64,000 bases of DNA from Promicromonospora panici. GTDB taxonomy: Bacteria; Actinomycetota; Actinomycetes; Actinomycetales; Cellulomonadaceae. Positions 7,918 through 15,633 of this stretch are shown here, piece after piece. Under the pieces are notes generated by a model. It saw only the letters and a program-made list of their open reading frames with translations, had not been told where the DNA came from and searched no databases. A program made the translations under genes and the position numbers. The DNA is taken from contig NZ_UWYY01000005.1 of assembly GCF_900608595.1 (NCBI RefSeq), positions 186,001-250,000 of the forward strand, given 5' to 3'. Positions within the stretch are counted from its first letter, which is position 1; every line of letters starts with the position of its first letter.

Positions 7918-9578
7918 GCGCCCTCCCCGCCACCGATCGCGTCGCCGTCGACCGTGCGCCGCAGCCACCGGTAGCCGTACCCGGCGATGGGGATCCGGCC
8001 GTCGGCCTCCACGACGGCGTAGTCCTGGTCCACGTGCACGTCGACGTAGCGCACCGCGCCTGCCTGCAGCGCGAGGACCTCGTCGGCCGGCAGGCTCGCG
8101 ACCACCTCCTCGTCCGCGAGGTTGGCCAGCAGGAGCACGCTGGACTCCGCGTCCTCGTAACGCAGCGCCAGGACGGACGATGCGTCCATGTCCCACGGCT
8201 CCGGGCGAGCCCGGCCGAGCTCGCTCAACCCCAGCCGGGCGCGCACCAGTCCGCCGACCCGGTGGAGCAGGGAACCCTCGTGCACGTTCTGCTCGTCCAC
8301 GCTCACCCGGTCAGGACCGTAGGGGCCGATGATCACGGGTGCCGGGAACCGGTCCTGAGGAGCCGTCGAGAAACCCGCGGACGGCGTCGTCGACCACTGC
8401 ATCGGTGTGCGGACGGCCTCCCGTTCGGGCCGGTCGAGGTCATCACCCATCCCGATCTCGTCGCCGTACCGCAGGACCGGCGGGCCGGGCAGGGAGAGCA
8501 CGACGGCGTGCGCCAGGGCGATGCGGCGCGGGTCGCCGTCGAGCATGGTGGCCAGGCGGCGGCGGATGCCGCGGCCGTAGACCCGCATCGAGTCGTCGGG
8601 GGCGAAGGCGTCCAGCACCTCCTTGCGCTCGCCCTCCGAGAGCCGTTCCAGGTCGAGCTCATCGTTGTTACGCAGCCAGTGCGCGTACGCGGAGTCGGGC
8701 GGCGGAGCGGGCTGGGCGCGCAGCGCCCGTTCCAGGGGCTCGGCCTGACCGCGCGCCAGGGCGAGGAAAAGGTGGTTGTTCGACCAGAAGTCGAGCAGCA
8801 TCGTCATGCCCCGACCGTCGGTCCCGAAGTAGTGGGCGTACTCGTCGGGCGCGACGTCGACCTCGCCGAGCAGCACGGCGCCCGTGCGTTGCTTGGACAC
8901 CGCAGTCTGCAGGTCGCGCACGAGCCACTGCCCGTCGGTGTCCGGGCGGGCGGCACGGGCGCGTTCGAGCATCATCGGGACGGCGTCCACGCGGAAGCCC
9001 GAGACCCCCATGCGCAGCCAGAACGACACTATCCGGTACAGCTCGTCGCGCACGCGCGGGTTGTCGAGCGCCAGGTCGGGCTCGTGCGAGTAGAACGCGT
9101 GCCGGTAGAACTGCTGCGCCTCGTCGTCCCAGGTCCACGTCTTGGGCTCGACGTCGGGAAACATCGGCTTGATGTCGTTGTTCGGCTCGTCGGCCCAGAC
9201 GTAGTAGTCGCGGTACCGCGAGCTGCGGTCGTGCCGCGCCTCCTGAAACCAGCGGTGCTGGTCCGAGGTGTGCTGGGTGATCAGCTCGACCAGGACGTGC
9301 AGGCCGAGATCCTCGGCGGCCTCCAGCAGGTGGGCCATGTCGGCGAGGTCACCGAGGCGGGGATCGATCGCGAGATGGTCGACGACGTCGTAGCCGCCGT
9401 CACGGAAGGGTGAGACGTAGAACGGCAGCAGCCACACGCACGTGACCCCGAGCCCGCGCAGGTAGTGCAGGCGCTCCGTGACGCCGCGCAGATCACCCCA
9501 GCCGTCGTCGTTCGAGTCCGCGAAGAGGCGCGGGTCGAGCTGATAGATGACCGCGTCCGTGTACCAGGACGAGCGCAT
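7914..9578 (-). CDS. GH13 alpha-amylase-superfamily protein, trehalose-synthase-like with altered motifs
   Basis: A 554-residue cytosolic GH13 protein whose layout follows trehalose synthase (IYQLDPRLFADSNDDGWGDL at the start, HTSDQHRWFQEAR, PMQWSTTPSAGF). The nucleophile Asp198 in GFRVDAVP and acid/base Glu239 in LLGEVDV are kept. Two conserved motifs are changed: motif I reads ELITQH (Glu98 for Asp, Gln102 for Asn), and motif IV reads RNNDE (Asn305 for the usual His before the third catalytic Asp306). It may therefore have altered activity toward maltose/trehalose or another glucoside. It is coupled to the LLM oxidoreductase downstream by an ATGA overlap, and this pair is the whole operon. 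It could be an amylosucrase or glucosidase instead. Confidence 0.82.
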   Translation of the reverse strand: MRSSWYTDAVIYQLDPRLFADSNDDGWGDLRGVTERLHYLRGLGVTCVWLLPFYVSPFRDGGYDVVDHLAIDPRLGDLADMAHLLEAAEDLGLHVLVELITQHTSDQHRWFQEARHDRSSRYRDYYVWADEPNNDIKPMFPDVEPKTWTWDDEAQQFYRHAFYSHEPDLALDNPRVRDELYRIVSFWLRMGVSGFRVDAVPMMLERARAARPDTDGQWLVRDLQTAVSKQRTGAVLLGEVDVAPDEYAHYFGTDGRGMTMLLDFWSNNHLFLALARGQAEPLERALRAQPAPPPDSAYAHWLRNNDELDLERLSEGERKEVLDAFAPDDSMRVYGRGIRRRLATMLDGDPRRIALAHAVVLSLPGPPVLRYGDEIGMGDDLDRPEREAVRTPMQWSTTPSAGFSTAPQDRFPAPVIIGPYGPDRVSVDEQNVHEGSLLHRVGGLVRARLGLSELGRARPEPWDMDASSVLALRYEDAESSVLLLANLADEEVVASLPADEVLALQAGAVRYVDVHVDQDYAVVEADGRIPIAGYGYRWLRRTVDGDAIGGGEGA

Positions 9579-9745
9579 GGCAACCTCAGTCCCCGACGAG
9601 CCCGGTGCGTGACGTCATGCCGGACCTCCGTCGTGGCGCGGGCCGAGTCTTGATCTTGACCTCCACGATAAGGAGGACGCCCGCACTGGCAACAGCGCGG
9701 CGGTGGTGGGTTGCCAATGGGTGGGCCCGGGCCGAGCCTGGTTCC

Positions 9746-10666
9746 ATGGCGTTCGTCCAGCTGATCGGGGTCCCCTTCGATGGCTACGGCCGGCCGGGGC
9801 ACCAGGCCGGTGCGGCTGAGGCGCTTCGTGAGGCGGGGCTGGAGGCTGCGCTGGCGGGGCACGAGGTGGTCGAGGCAGATGCCATGGTGCTGCCGGCGGG
9901 TGTCCCTGGCCGTGGTCCGGACACGTCGTTGATCAACGAGCCGGCGCTGCTGGCCATGACCGAACAGGTCGGCGACCGCGTCTCGGCCGCGGTGGCGGCG
10001 GGCCGCTTCCCTCTGGTCCTCGGCGGGGACTGCAGCAGCCTGCTGGGCATCGTCCCTGCACTCCGCCAGGAGAAACCAGTGGGTCTGCTGTTCGTGGACG
10101 GACACGAGGACACGATGCCGCTGGACGTCTCCGAGGACGGTGAGGCGGCCAACAGCGAGATAGGACTGCTGCTCGGGTTGACCGGACGCCTGATGCGCGG
10201 CCGCCTCGCCGAACGCATGCCGGCCTTGCGACGTGACGAGCTGGCGATCCTCGGACCGCGTGACCTCGAATGGCGTCGCCAGTTCAACGTCGACTCCCTC
10301 CGGGACGCCGGGGTGTGGATGCGAGACTGGCCCGAGCTCGCGGCCGACCCGCAGGCGTCAGGTGCGGCCGCTGCCGGTTACCTGAGGCGGGGCCGAGAGC
10401 GATGGTGGTTGCACGTGGACCTCGACGTCCTGGATCCCGAGGAGTTCCCCGCCCAGGGGCTGCCCGAGTTCGAGGACGAGCCGAATGGGCTGACCTGGGA
10501 CCAGCTCACCCGAACCCTCACGGCTGCCGTGGAGCGAGGAGGATGCCTCGGGATGAGCCTGGCCATCTACGATCCGGACCAGGATCCCGACCGATCCGGT
10601 GCCCACCGCATCCTCCGCCTCCTCACCGAGGTGATGGCGGCACAACCCGCCACGATGCCCAGGTGA
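9746..10666 (+). CDS. arginase/ureohydrolase-family protein with GGDCS variant
   Basis: A 306-residue ureohydrolase-fold protein. Two metal-binding signatures are intact or nearly so: VDGHED (Asp118, His120, Asp122, usually DAHxD) and VDLDVLDP (DxDxxDP) near residue 235. The first signature reads GGDCS (Cys96) where arginases have GGDHS, so one manganese ligand is replaced. Substrate specificity (arginine, agmatine, guanidine compounds, formiminoglutamate) cannot be told, and the His-to-Cys change makes normal arginase activity uncertain. The ATG at 9746 is chosen because family homology begins there (FVQLIGVPFDGYGRPG). There is no Shine-Dalgarno, but a weak -10-like GAGCCT lies six bases before it. 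Confidence 0.75.
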   Translation: MAFVQLIGVPFDGYGRPGHQAGAAEALREAGLEAALAGHEVVEADAMVLPAGVPGRGPDTSLINEPALLAMTEQVGDRVSAAVAAGRFPLVLGGDCSSLLGIVPALRQEKPVGLLFVDGHEDTMPLDVSEDGEAANSEIGLLLGLTGRLMRGRLAERMPALRRDELAILGPRDLEWRRQFNVDSLRDAGVWMRDWPELAADPQASGAAAAGYLRRGRERWWLHVDLDVLDPEEFPAQGLPEFEDEPNGLTWDQLTRTLTAAVERGGCLGMSLAIYDPDQDPDRSGAHRILRLLTEVMAAQPATMPR

Positions 10667-10679
10667 ACGTCGTAGCGGA

Positions 10680-10961
10680 TCAGTCAGCCTTGTCGGAATG
10701 TCCCAGGGATCGGCCCGGAGCGATGATGTCCCGCACGCGGCGCTTGAGCTCCGTGATCTCAGGAAACCCACCGTCGCGCTTGCGGTTCCACACCCGCTCG
10801 TCCCCGATCTCGATCCGGAACACTCCGCCCGAGGACGGCACGATCGCCACCTCGCCGATCTCGTCCGAGAACGTCTGCAACAGTTCCCCGGCGTACCACT
10901 GTGCACGCAGCTGCCAGCGGCACTGGGTGCAGTAGGTGATCACGATGCGTGGCGTGGGCAT
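10680..10961 (-). CDS. SelT/SelW/SelH (Rdx) family protein
   Basis: A 93-residue thioredoxin-like protein. It begins PRIVITYCTQCRW, giving the CxxC redox motif at residues 11-14, and continues with FSDEIGEVAIVPSSGGVFRIEIGDERVWNRK, the strand-loop pattern of the Rdx family. These proteins are thought to act in thiol redox control; this bacterial form uses Cys rather than selenocysteine. It converges on the arginase-like gene with 13 bases between stop codons. There is no Shine-Dalgarno, but CACAGT lies six bases before the ATG, so it may be leaderless. Confidence 0.85.
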   Translation of the reverse strand: MPTPRIVITYCTQCRWQLRAQWYAGELLQTFSDEIGEVAIVPSSGGVFRIEIGDERVWNRKRDGGFPEITELKRRVRDIIAPGRSLGHSDKAD

Positions 10962-11035
10962 GCGGCCACTGTGCCATGCGCCGTCGTGCGACCTGGAACG
11001 TGCCCGCTCGACTGCGCACCAGGCATGCTGTACCC

Positions 11036-11281
11036 ATGCCGAAGACCTTGCCCTCGGGCCCCATCGTGATCAACGACGACAGCGAGGTGCGCTTCGTCGC
11101 CGGGGCCGACCAGTTCGCGATCCGCCTCAAGGACGGGCACGTGCACGTGCGCGCTATCGACGCACATGGCAGCGAGGCCCAGCTCGCGGTGATCCCGACG
11201 TCGCGCAGCACCGTCAACCTGCAGATCGAGCACCCGGTCGCACCCGGGCCGGTGAACGTGGAAGGGCCGACGTTGCGTTGA
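11036..11281 (+). CDS. small protein of unknown function (81 aa)
   Basis: An 81-residue hypothetical protein with alternating hydrophobic strands (PIVINDDSEVRFV, QFAIRLKDGHVHVRAI, SEAQLAVIPTS, TVNLQIEHPV), suggesting a small all-beta fold. It has no signal peptide and no cysteine. The ATG at 11036 is preferred because the composition becomes protein-like there; there is no clear Shine-Dalgarno. It is divergent from the SelW-like gene with 74 bases between starts. I do not recognise the family. Confidence 0.55.
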   Translation: MPKTLPSGPIVINDDSEVRFVAGADQFAIRLKDGHVHVRAIDAHGSEAQLAVIPTSRSTVNLQIEHPVAPGPVNVEGPTLR

Positions 11282-11390
11282 GTGTCCCGACCTCGGCAAC
11301 AAGCACCTGCCTCCGCGGCTGCTGCGGGACAGACCGAGAGTCGTGGAATTTGTGTTGCTACTCGGCCCGGGTTCCTCCGAGAGTGTCGGG

Positions 11391-11936
11391 ATGCTGATCA
11401 GACAAGAGCGTCCGTCCGACGCCCAGGCGGTCCGGGCAGTAACCGCGGCGGCCTTCGAAAGGGTCGCGCACGCCGCCCCACCAATCGAGGCCGATGGCGT
11501 GCCCGGTGAGGCCACCCTCGTCGGATGGCTACGTGACGACCCCGGGTGGGTGCCGGAGCTGTCGCTCGTCGCCGAGTCCGGTGCTTCCGGGACCGAGGTG
11601 GTCGGTCACGTGGTCGCCACCCACGGACAGCTCACGGACCGGCCGGCACTCGGGCTCGGCCCGCTCAGCGTTGATCCCGCCCACCAGGGCCGCGGGATCG
11701 GGTCCGCCTTGATGCACACGCTCCTCGGCGCAGCCGATGCGATGGGCGAACCAGTCGTGGTGCTGCTCGGCGACCCGGCGCTCTACTCCAGGTTCGGGTT
11801 CGTGCCTGCCCATGGTCTCGGGATCGAGGCACCCGACCCCGCGTGGGGCGACTACTTCCAGGCGCGCACCCTGAGCGCGTGGCGCGCGGAGTACGCGGGA
11901 CAGTTCCGCTACGCCGCCCCGTTCAACCGGCTCTGA
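11391..11936 (+). CDS. GNAT-family N-acetyltransferase (YhbS-like)
   Basis: A 181-residue acetyl-CoA-dependent acyltransferase. The start is IRQERPSDAQAVRAVTAAAF. The acetyl-CoA-binding motif A is LGPLSVDPAHQGRGIGSALMHTLL (residues about 88-111, with the Q/R-x-x-G-x-G/A core QGRGIG). Motif B is VVVLLGDPALYSRFGFVPA. The GDPALYSRFGF segment is typical of the YhbS subgroup, whose substrates are mostly unknown. The ATG at 11391 is chosen because homology starts there; an upstream ATG at 11343 adds 16 unlikely residues. It lies 109 bases downstream of the small hypothetical gene on the same strand. Confidence 0.85.
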   Translation: MLIRQERPSDAQAVRAVTAAAFERVAHAAPPIEADGVPGEATLVGWLRDDPGWVPELSLVAESGASGTEVVGHVVATHGQLTDRPALGLGPLSVDPAHQGRGIGSALMHTLLGAADAMGEPVVVLLGDPALYSRFGFVPAHGLGIEAPDPAWGDYFQARTLSAWRAEYAGQFRYAAPFNRL

Positions 11937-12033
11937 CCGTGCGCCCCAGTCGTCCGAGACAGTGCGGACGGTGGCGCGTCGTGATGCCGGGAGCACTCCT
12001 GTGACCAGGCGTGTCGTTCTTTGTCGGAAGGCA

Positions 12034-12063
12034 TTGACAGGCCCTCGCCGACCCGCGAGACTT
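12034..12063 (+). promoter_or_regulatory. candidate promoter of the GH43-CBM42 gene
   Basis: A consensus TTGACA (12034-12039) is followed 18 bases later by a weak -10 GAGACT (12058-12063). The LacI-type operator begins eight bases downstream. The same arrangement is seen at 49853-49882 before the second GH43 gene. Confidence 0.45.
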
Positions 12064-12070
12064 CGGGCGA

Positions 12071-12086
12071 ATGTTAGCGCTCACAT
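12071..12086. promoter_or_regulatory. LacI-type operator ATGTTAGCGCTCACAT (site 1)
   Basis: An imperfect 16-bp palindrome with central GCGC. The two half-sites, ATGTTAGC and ATGTGAGC, differ at one position. It sits between the candidate promoter and the ribosome site of the GH43-CBM42 gene, where a bound repressor would block transcription. The identical 16 bases occur at 49888-49903 before another GH43 gene. Confidence 0.75.
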
Positions 12087-12106
12087 ATCTCTCAAGGAGG
12101 AGAGAC

Positions 12107-13639
12107 ATGAACGCACGTATCGATCAGCCACGCCAGAATCCGCTCCGCCGGCGTCGTGGCGCGGCTCTGCTCGTTGCCGCTCTCGCAACGCTGGCAGTCC
12201 TGCTCCCCTTCACCGTGTCGGGCCCGGTCGCCACAGCCGCGCCCGGCTCGACGTTCCAGAACCCGATAGTCGGCACACCCAACAGCGCCGACCCGTGGCT
12301 CGGCTACCACAACGGCAACTACTACTACGCGGCCACGACCTGGACCGGAAGCATCTACATCCGTAAGTCGCCCACCCTGTCCGGCCTGAAGACCGCGACC
12401 GAGACCCGGGTGTTCCAGATGTCGCAGCCCAACGCGACGTCGAACATGTGGGCCCCGAGCCTGCACCAGCTGAACGGCAAGTGGTACCTGTACTACTCGG
12501 CCGGTCCCAGCTCGTGCTGCGGCGGCCAGCGTCAGCACGTGCTCGAGAGCGCGGGCTCGGACCCGATGGGTCCGTACACCTACAAGGCCAAGCTCAACCT
12601 GATGCCGAACGACGGCTGGGCGATCGACGGCAGCGTCATGACCGTGGCCGGAACGAACTACTTCGTGTTCTCCGCCTTCACGAACAACGGCAGCTTCGAG
12701 TCGGGAGCCACCCAGAACCTGTACATCTCCCGGATGACGAATCCGTGGACGGTCGCCGCCCACGGCACGCTGATCTCCCAGCCCACGCACTCGTGGGAGA
12801 CCCAGGGCAACCCGGTCAACGAGGGCCCGTACGTGCTGCAGCGCGGCGGCCGTACTTTCCTCACCTATTCGGCAAGCTTCTGCGCCACCCCGGACTACAA
12901 GATCGGCATGCTGGAGCTGACCGGGTCGGACCCGCTCAGCAGGAGCTCGTGGACCAAGAAGAGCACGCCGCTGTTCCAGCGCAGCGATGCCAACGGGGTG
13001 TACGGGCCCGCCCACCACTCGTTCTTCAAGTCGCCCGACGGCACCGAGGACTGGATCGTCTACCACGCCAACTCCGCGGCGTCCCAGGGGTGCGGGACCA
13101 CGCGCACCAGCCGGGCGCAGCGGATCTCGTGGAACCCCGACGGCACCCCGAACCTCGGCGTCCCGGTCTCGACCTCCACGACCCTGGCCGGCCCGTCCGG
13201 CGAGAACAACAACGCGGGCGCCGTCCCGGTGCGCCGTCTGCAGTCCTACAACTTCCAGGACCGCTACGTCCGCCACGCGGACTTCGCCGTGCGCATCGAC
13301 CCGAACGTCAGCCCGGCGCTCGACGGCAGGTTCCGCGTCGTCGCCGGCCTGGCGAACAGCGGCTCCGAGTACGTCTCGTTCGAGTCGGAGAACTACCCCG
13401 GCCACTACCTGCGGCACGACAACTACGTGCTGAGGCTCGCCCCGAACGACGGGTCCTCGACGTATCGGAGCGACGCGACGTTCAAGCAGGTCGCCGGCCT
13501 GGCCGGCTCCGGCTGGTCCTCGTTCCAGTCGTACAACTTCCCCGACCGGTACGTGCGCCACTCCGACTACGCGCTCCGGATCGATCCCATCGGCACCGAA
13601 ACCGCCCGCCAGGACGCCACGTTCCGGCTGGTCGACTGA
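12107..13639 (+). CDS. secreted GH43 exo-arabinanase/arabinofuranosidase with CBM42 (AbfB)
   Basis: A 510-residue exported enzyme. Residues 1-45 are an Arg-rich N-region plus signal peptide cleaved near ATAAPG. The GH43 five-bladed propeller covers about 48-365, with the three expected carboxylates: base Asp62 (SADPWL), pKa-tuning Asp174 (AIDGSVM) and acid Glu239 (VNEGPYV). An AbfB/CBM42 arabinose-binding trefoil covers about 375-510, with three repeats of the (Q)SYNF-D-RYVRH type. This pairing is known from Streptomyces exo-1,5-alpha-L-arabinofuranosidases (GH43_26), so release of arabinose from pectic arabinan is the best prediction. Strong AAGGAGG ribosome site. Transcription is probably repressed through the operator at 12071. 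Confidence 0.88.
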   Translation: MNARIDQPRQNPLRRRRGAALLVAALATLAVLLPFTVSGPVATAAPGSTFQNPIVGTPNSADPWLGYHNGNYYYAATTWTGSIYIRKSPTLSGLKTATETRVFQMSQPNATSNMWAPSLHQLNGKWYLYYSAGPSSCCGGQRQHVLESAGSDPMGPYTYKAKLNLMPNDGWAIDGSVMTVAGTNYFVFSAFTNNGSFESGATQNLYISRMTNPWTVAAHGTLISQPTHSWETQGNPVNEGPYVLQRGGRTFLTYSASFCATPDYKIGMLELTGSDPLSRSSWTKKSTPLFQRSDANGVYGPAHHSFFKSPDGTEDWIVYHANSAASQGCGTTRTSRAQRISWNPDGTPNLGVPVSTSTTLAGPSGENNNAGAVPVRRLQSYNFQDRYVRHADFAVRIDPNVSPALDGRFRVVAGLANSGSEYVSFESENYPGHYLRHDNYVLRLAPNDGSSTYRSDATFKQVAGLAGSGWSSFQSYNFPDRYVRHSDYALRIDPIGTETARQDATFRLVD

Positions 13640-13659
13640 CCTCCCACCAGACCGACGGC

Positions 13660-13676
13660 GCCCGGCCCTGCCGGGC
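13660..13676. terminator. short GC hairpin between the two GH43 genes
   Basis: GCCCGGC and GCCGGGC (arms 13660-13666 and 13670-13676) with a 3-base loop lie 21 bases after the GH43-CBM42 stop. It is short; it could be a weak terminator or an attenuator allowing part of the transcript to reach the next gene. Confidence 0.35.
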
Positions 13677-13695
13677 ACGAGACAAAGGAGTCCAC

Positions 13696-15000
13696 ATGAC
13701 ATACGCCGTCCCCACGCTCTCGGCACGCCACCGAGTACTCGCGCTGCTCGCGGCGCTCGCCATCGCCCTGTCCGTGACCCACGTCGTGAACGCACCCCCG
13801 GCCCACGCGGCGACCGCGTACATCTACACCACGTTCAAGGGCGACGCCGCCGCCGACCAGGAGCTGTGGGTCTACACGTCCTCGAACGCGACCAGCTTCA
13901 GCACCCTCGCGGACACCAACTTCCGGGGCCCCTCGGGCGCGCTGCGTGACCCGAGCATCATCAAGTCGGGCAGCACCTACTACATCGCCTACACGGTCCA
14001 GTCCTGGACCACGCAGTCCACGCACTTCAACATCGCACGCAGCACCGACCTGCGGAACTGGACGCATGTGGCCTCCGTCCCGGCCGGCGTCAGCGGCACG
14101 GCCTACACCTGGGCGCCCGAGTTCTACGTCGAGGGCGGCACGATCCGCGTCGTCGTCAGCCTCGGCACCTCGGACCACCAGTTCACGCCGTACGTGTACA
14201 CGGCCCAGAACGGGGGCCTGACCTCGTGGAGCGGCCCGACCCGGCTCGGCATCCCCGCCAACCACATCGACACGTACATCGTGAAGCGCGGTTCGACCTA
14301 CCACGCGTTCGTGAAGAACGAGAGCTCCAAGTGGATCGAACGGTGGACCTCGACCAACTTCACCACCTGGACCAACCAGGGGAACCTGTGGCAGCAGTAC
14401 CACGAGGGTCCGTCGGTCGTGCAGCAGGCGGACGGCACGTACCGCGCCTACATCGACCGGTACACCAACGGCGGCATGTGGACCTCCACGAGCTCCGACC
14501 TCACCTCCTGGAGCGGCCTGTCCCAGGTCGGCTGCGCCGGCTGCCGGCACGGCACCGTCATTCTGGACACCACCTACGCCGGGGCAGCTGGCGAGCGCGT
14601 CACCAACCGGCACAGCGGCCTGGTCATGGACGTCCAGAACCCCAACCTGAACAACAACGCCCGTGTCGGCCAGTACGCGTGGAACGGCGAGAACTGGCAG
14701 CGCTGGGCCTTCGAGGACGCCGGCTCCGGCTACGTCCGGATCCGCTCCATCCACTCCAGCAAGTGTCTCGACGTCTCCGGCAGCGCGGATGGCTCCGAAG
14801 TCCAGCAGTACGACTGCTACAACGGCACCAACCAGCAGTTCACGCTCCGGAGCACGAGCAACGGCTACGTCGAGATCGTCGACCGGCGCAGCGGCAAGTG
14901 CATCGACGTCCCCGGATGGTCGACGGCGAACGGCACGATCCTGAAGATCTACCCCTGCAACGGCGGCACCAACCAGCAATGGCTGCGCGCCAGCGCCTGA
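13696..15000 (+). CDS. secreted GH43-family glycosidase with CBM13 (ricin B) domain
   Basis: A 434-residue exported protein: signal peptide 1-39 (cleavage after PAHA), a GH43 propeller at about 40-295, and a CBM13 beta-trefoil at about 300-434 with QQF and QQW repeats. The propeller keeps the catalytic-base type LRDPSI (Asp85), WAPEFY, ANHIDTYI and the acid in YHEGPSVV. The subfamily is not clear; arabinan, xylan or galactan side chains are all possible. AAAGGAG sits five to six bases before the ATG at 13696. It follows the exo-arabinanase by 56 bases on the same strand and may be co-transcribed with it. The gene ends at a strong hairpin. Confidence 0.85.
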   Translation: MTYAVPTLSARHRVLALLAALAIALSVTHVVNAPPAHAATAYIYTTFKGDAAADQELWVYTSSNATSFSTLADTNFRGPSGALRDPSIIKSGSTYYIAYTVQSWTTQSTHFNIARSTDLRNWTHVASVPAGVSGTAYTWAPEFYVEGGTIRVVVSLGTSDHQFTPYVYTAQNGGLTSWSGPTRLGIPANHIDTYIVKRGSTYHAFVKNESSKWIERWTSTNFTTWTNQGNLWQQYHEGPSVVQQADGTYRAYIDRYTNGGMWTSTSSDLTSWSGLSQVGCAGCRHGTVILDTTYAGAAGERVTNRHSGLVMDVQNPNLNNNARVGQYAWNGENWQRWAFEDAGSGYVRIRSIHSSKCLDVSGSADGSEVQQYDCYNGTNQQFTLRSTSNGYVEIVDRRSGKCIDVPGWSTANGTILKIYPCNGGTNQQWLRASA

Positions 15001-15026
15001 CCTGAGAAAGCCTGACCTGAGACACC

Positions 15027-15060
15027 GAACGGCGTCGGCCTACCCGGGCCGACGCCGTTC
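15027..15060 (+). terminator. 14-bp hairpin terminator after GH43-CBM13
   Basis: Arms 15027-15040 and 15047-15060 are perfect reverse complements with a 6-base loop, 26 bases after the stop. The convergent gene at 15065 ends immediately beyond, so it may terminate both strands. Confidence 0.75.
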
Positions 15061-15064
15061 GCAA

Positions 15065-15469
15065 CTAGTTCGCGTCAGGATCGGGGCCGTCGGAGCTTGC
15101 CTCGATCCGATCCAGCAGCCGTCTGGTGAGGATGACGTCGTGCGGAAGTAATCGGAGGTTGGCGACATCGATCTCGATTCCCTGCTCGACCAGGAGCTCG
15201 CGAACGTAGGCCCAATAGCTGGCTTCCGCTTCTTGCCAGGTCTCGTCGTCACGTGGCTCGTCCGGGCCCACGACGACACGCGCCGTCTCCTCGATCTCCG
15301 TCGATGACACCTGCGACCATGTTCCGCTGGAGCTCCAGCCGCGATCGTCCAGCACCGGGAAAAGCTCTCCGTCGTCGAGTTCTGCTTCGAATCGGACCGC
15401 CAATGAAACGTCTTCGGTGTCACCTTCATCGTGAGCATCGACGTAGCTCACCAGGCGTTTAATGGGCAC
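15065..15469 (-). CDS. hypothetical acidic protein (134 aa)
   Basis: A 134-residue acidic protein with a central strand-rich half (VSLAVRFEAELDDGELFPVLDD) and a C-terminal helical half (ETWQEAEASYWAYVRELLVEQGIEIDV). No signal peptide, membrane segment, cysteine or known catalytic motif is present. A GTG at 15469 is chosen because GGGAG lies eight bases upstream; extension further upstream runs into the GH5 terminator. The family is not recognised. It lies between two secreted-glycosidase genes but looks cytosolic, so a role in polysaccharide use is not implied. Confidence 0.6.
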   Translation of the reverse strand: MPIKRLVSYVDAHDEGDTEDVSLAVRFEAELDDGELFPVLDDRGWSSSGTWSQVSSTEIEETARVVVGPDEPRDDETWQEAEASYWAYVRELLVEQGIEIDVANLRLLPHDVILTRRLLDRIEASSDGPDPDAN

Positions 15470-15564
15470 CTTGTTTCTCCCGAACTGGCTGGCAGATGCC
15501 GTCTGTCCGCGCTCGTACAACACGTAGCCGAACCCTACTCCGGGCAAGGTCTGGCGCAAGGCAA

Positions 15565-15591
15565 GGGCGGCACCGCGTCGCGGTGCCGCCC
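15565..15591 (-). terminator. 12-bp hairpin terminator after the GH5 gene
   Basis: Arms 15565-15576 and 15580-15591 are perfect reverse complements (GGGCGGCACCGC type) with a 3-base loop, located 43 bases beyond the GH5 stop on the minus strand. Confidence 0.75.
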
Positions 15592-15633
15592 CAGACCCGA
15601 GGCCGGCAGTAGCCGGTGCCTGTACGGCCGGGC

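Noticed and set aside
12448..13695. Apparent 850-residue protein covering 12448-15000
   Set aside because: Only the part from 13696 is real. The first 416 codons lie in the wrong frame of the GH43-CBM42 gene; the true start has AAAGGAG and a signal peptide.
12092..13795. A 567-codon open frame opposite the GH43-CBM42 gene
   Set aside because: Runs antisense to a gene with a signal peptide, catalytic residues and a strong ribosome site; its translation is Arg/Val/Gly-rich and motif-free, as expected for shadow frames in high-GC DNA.
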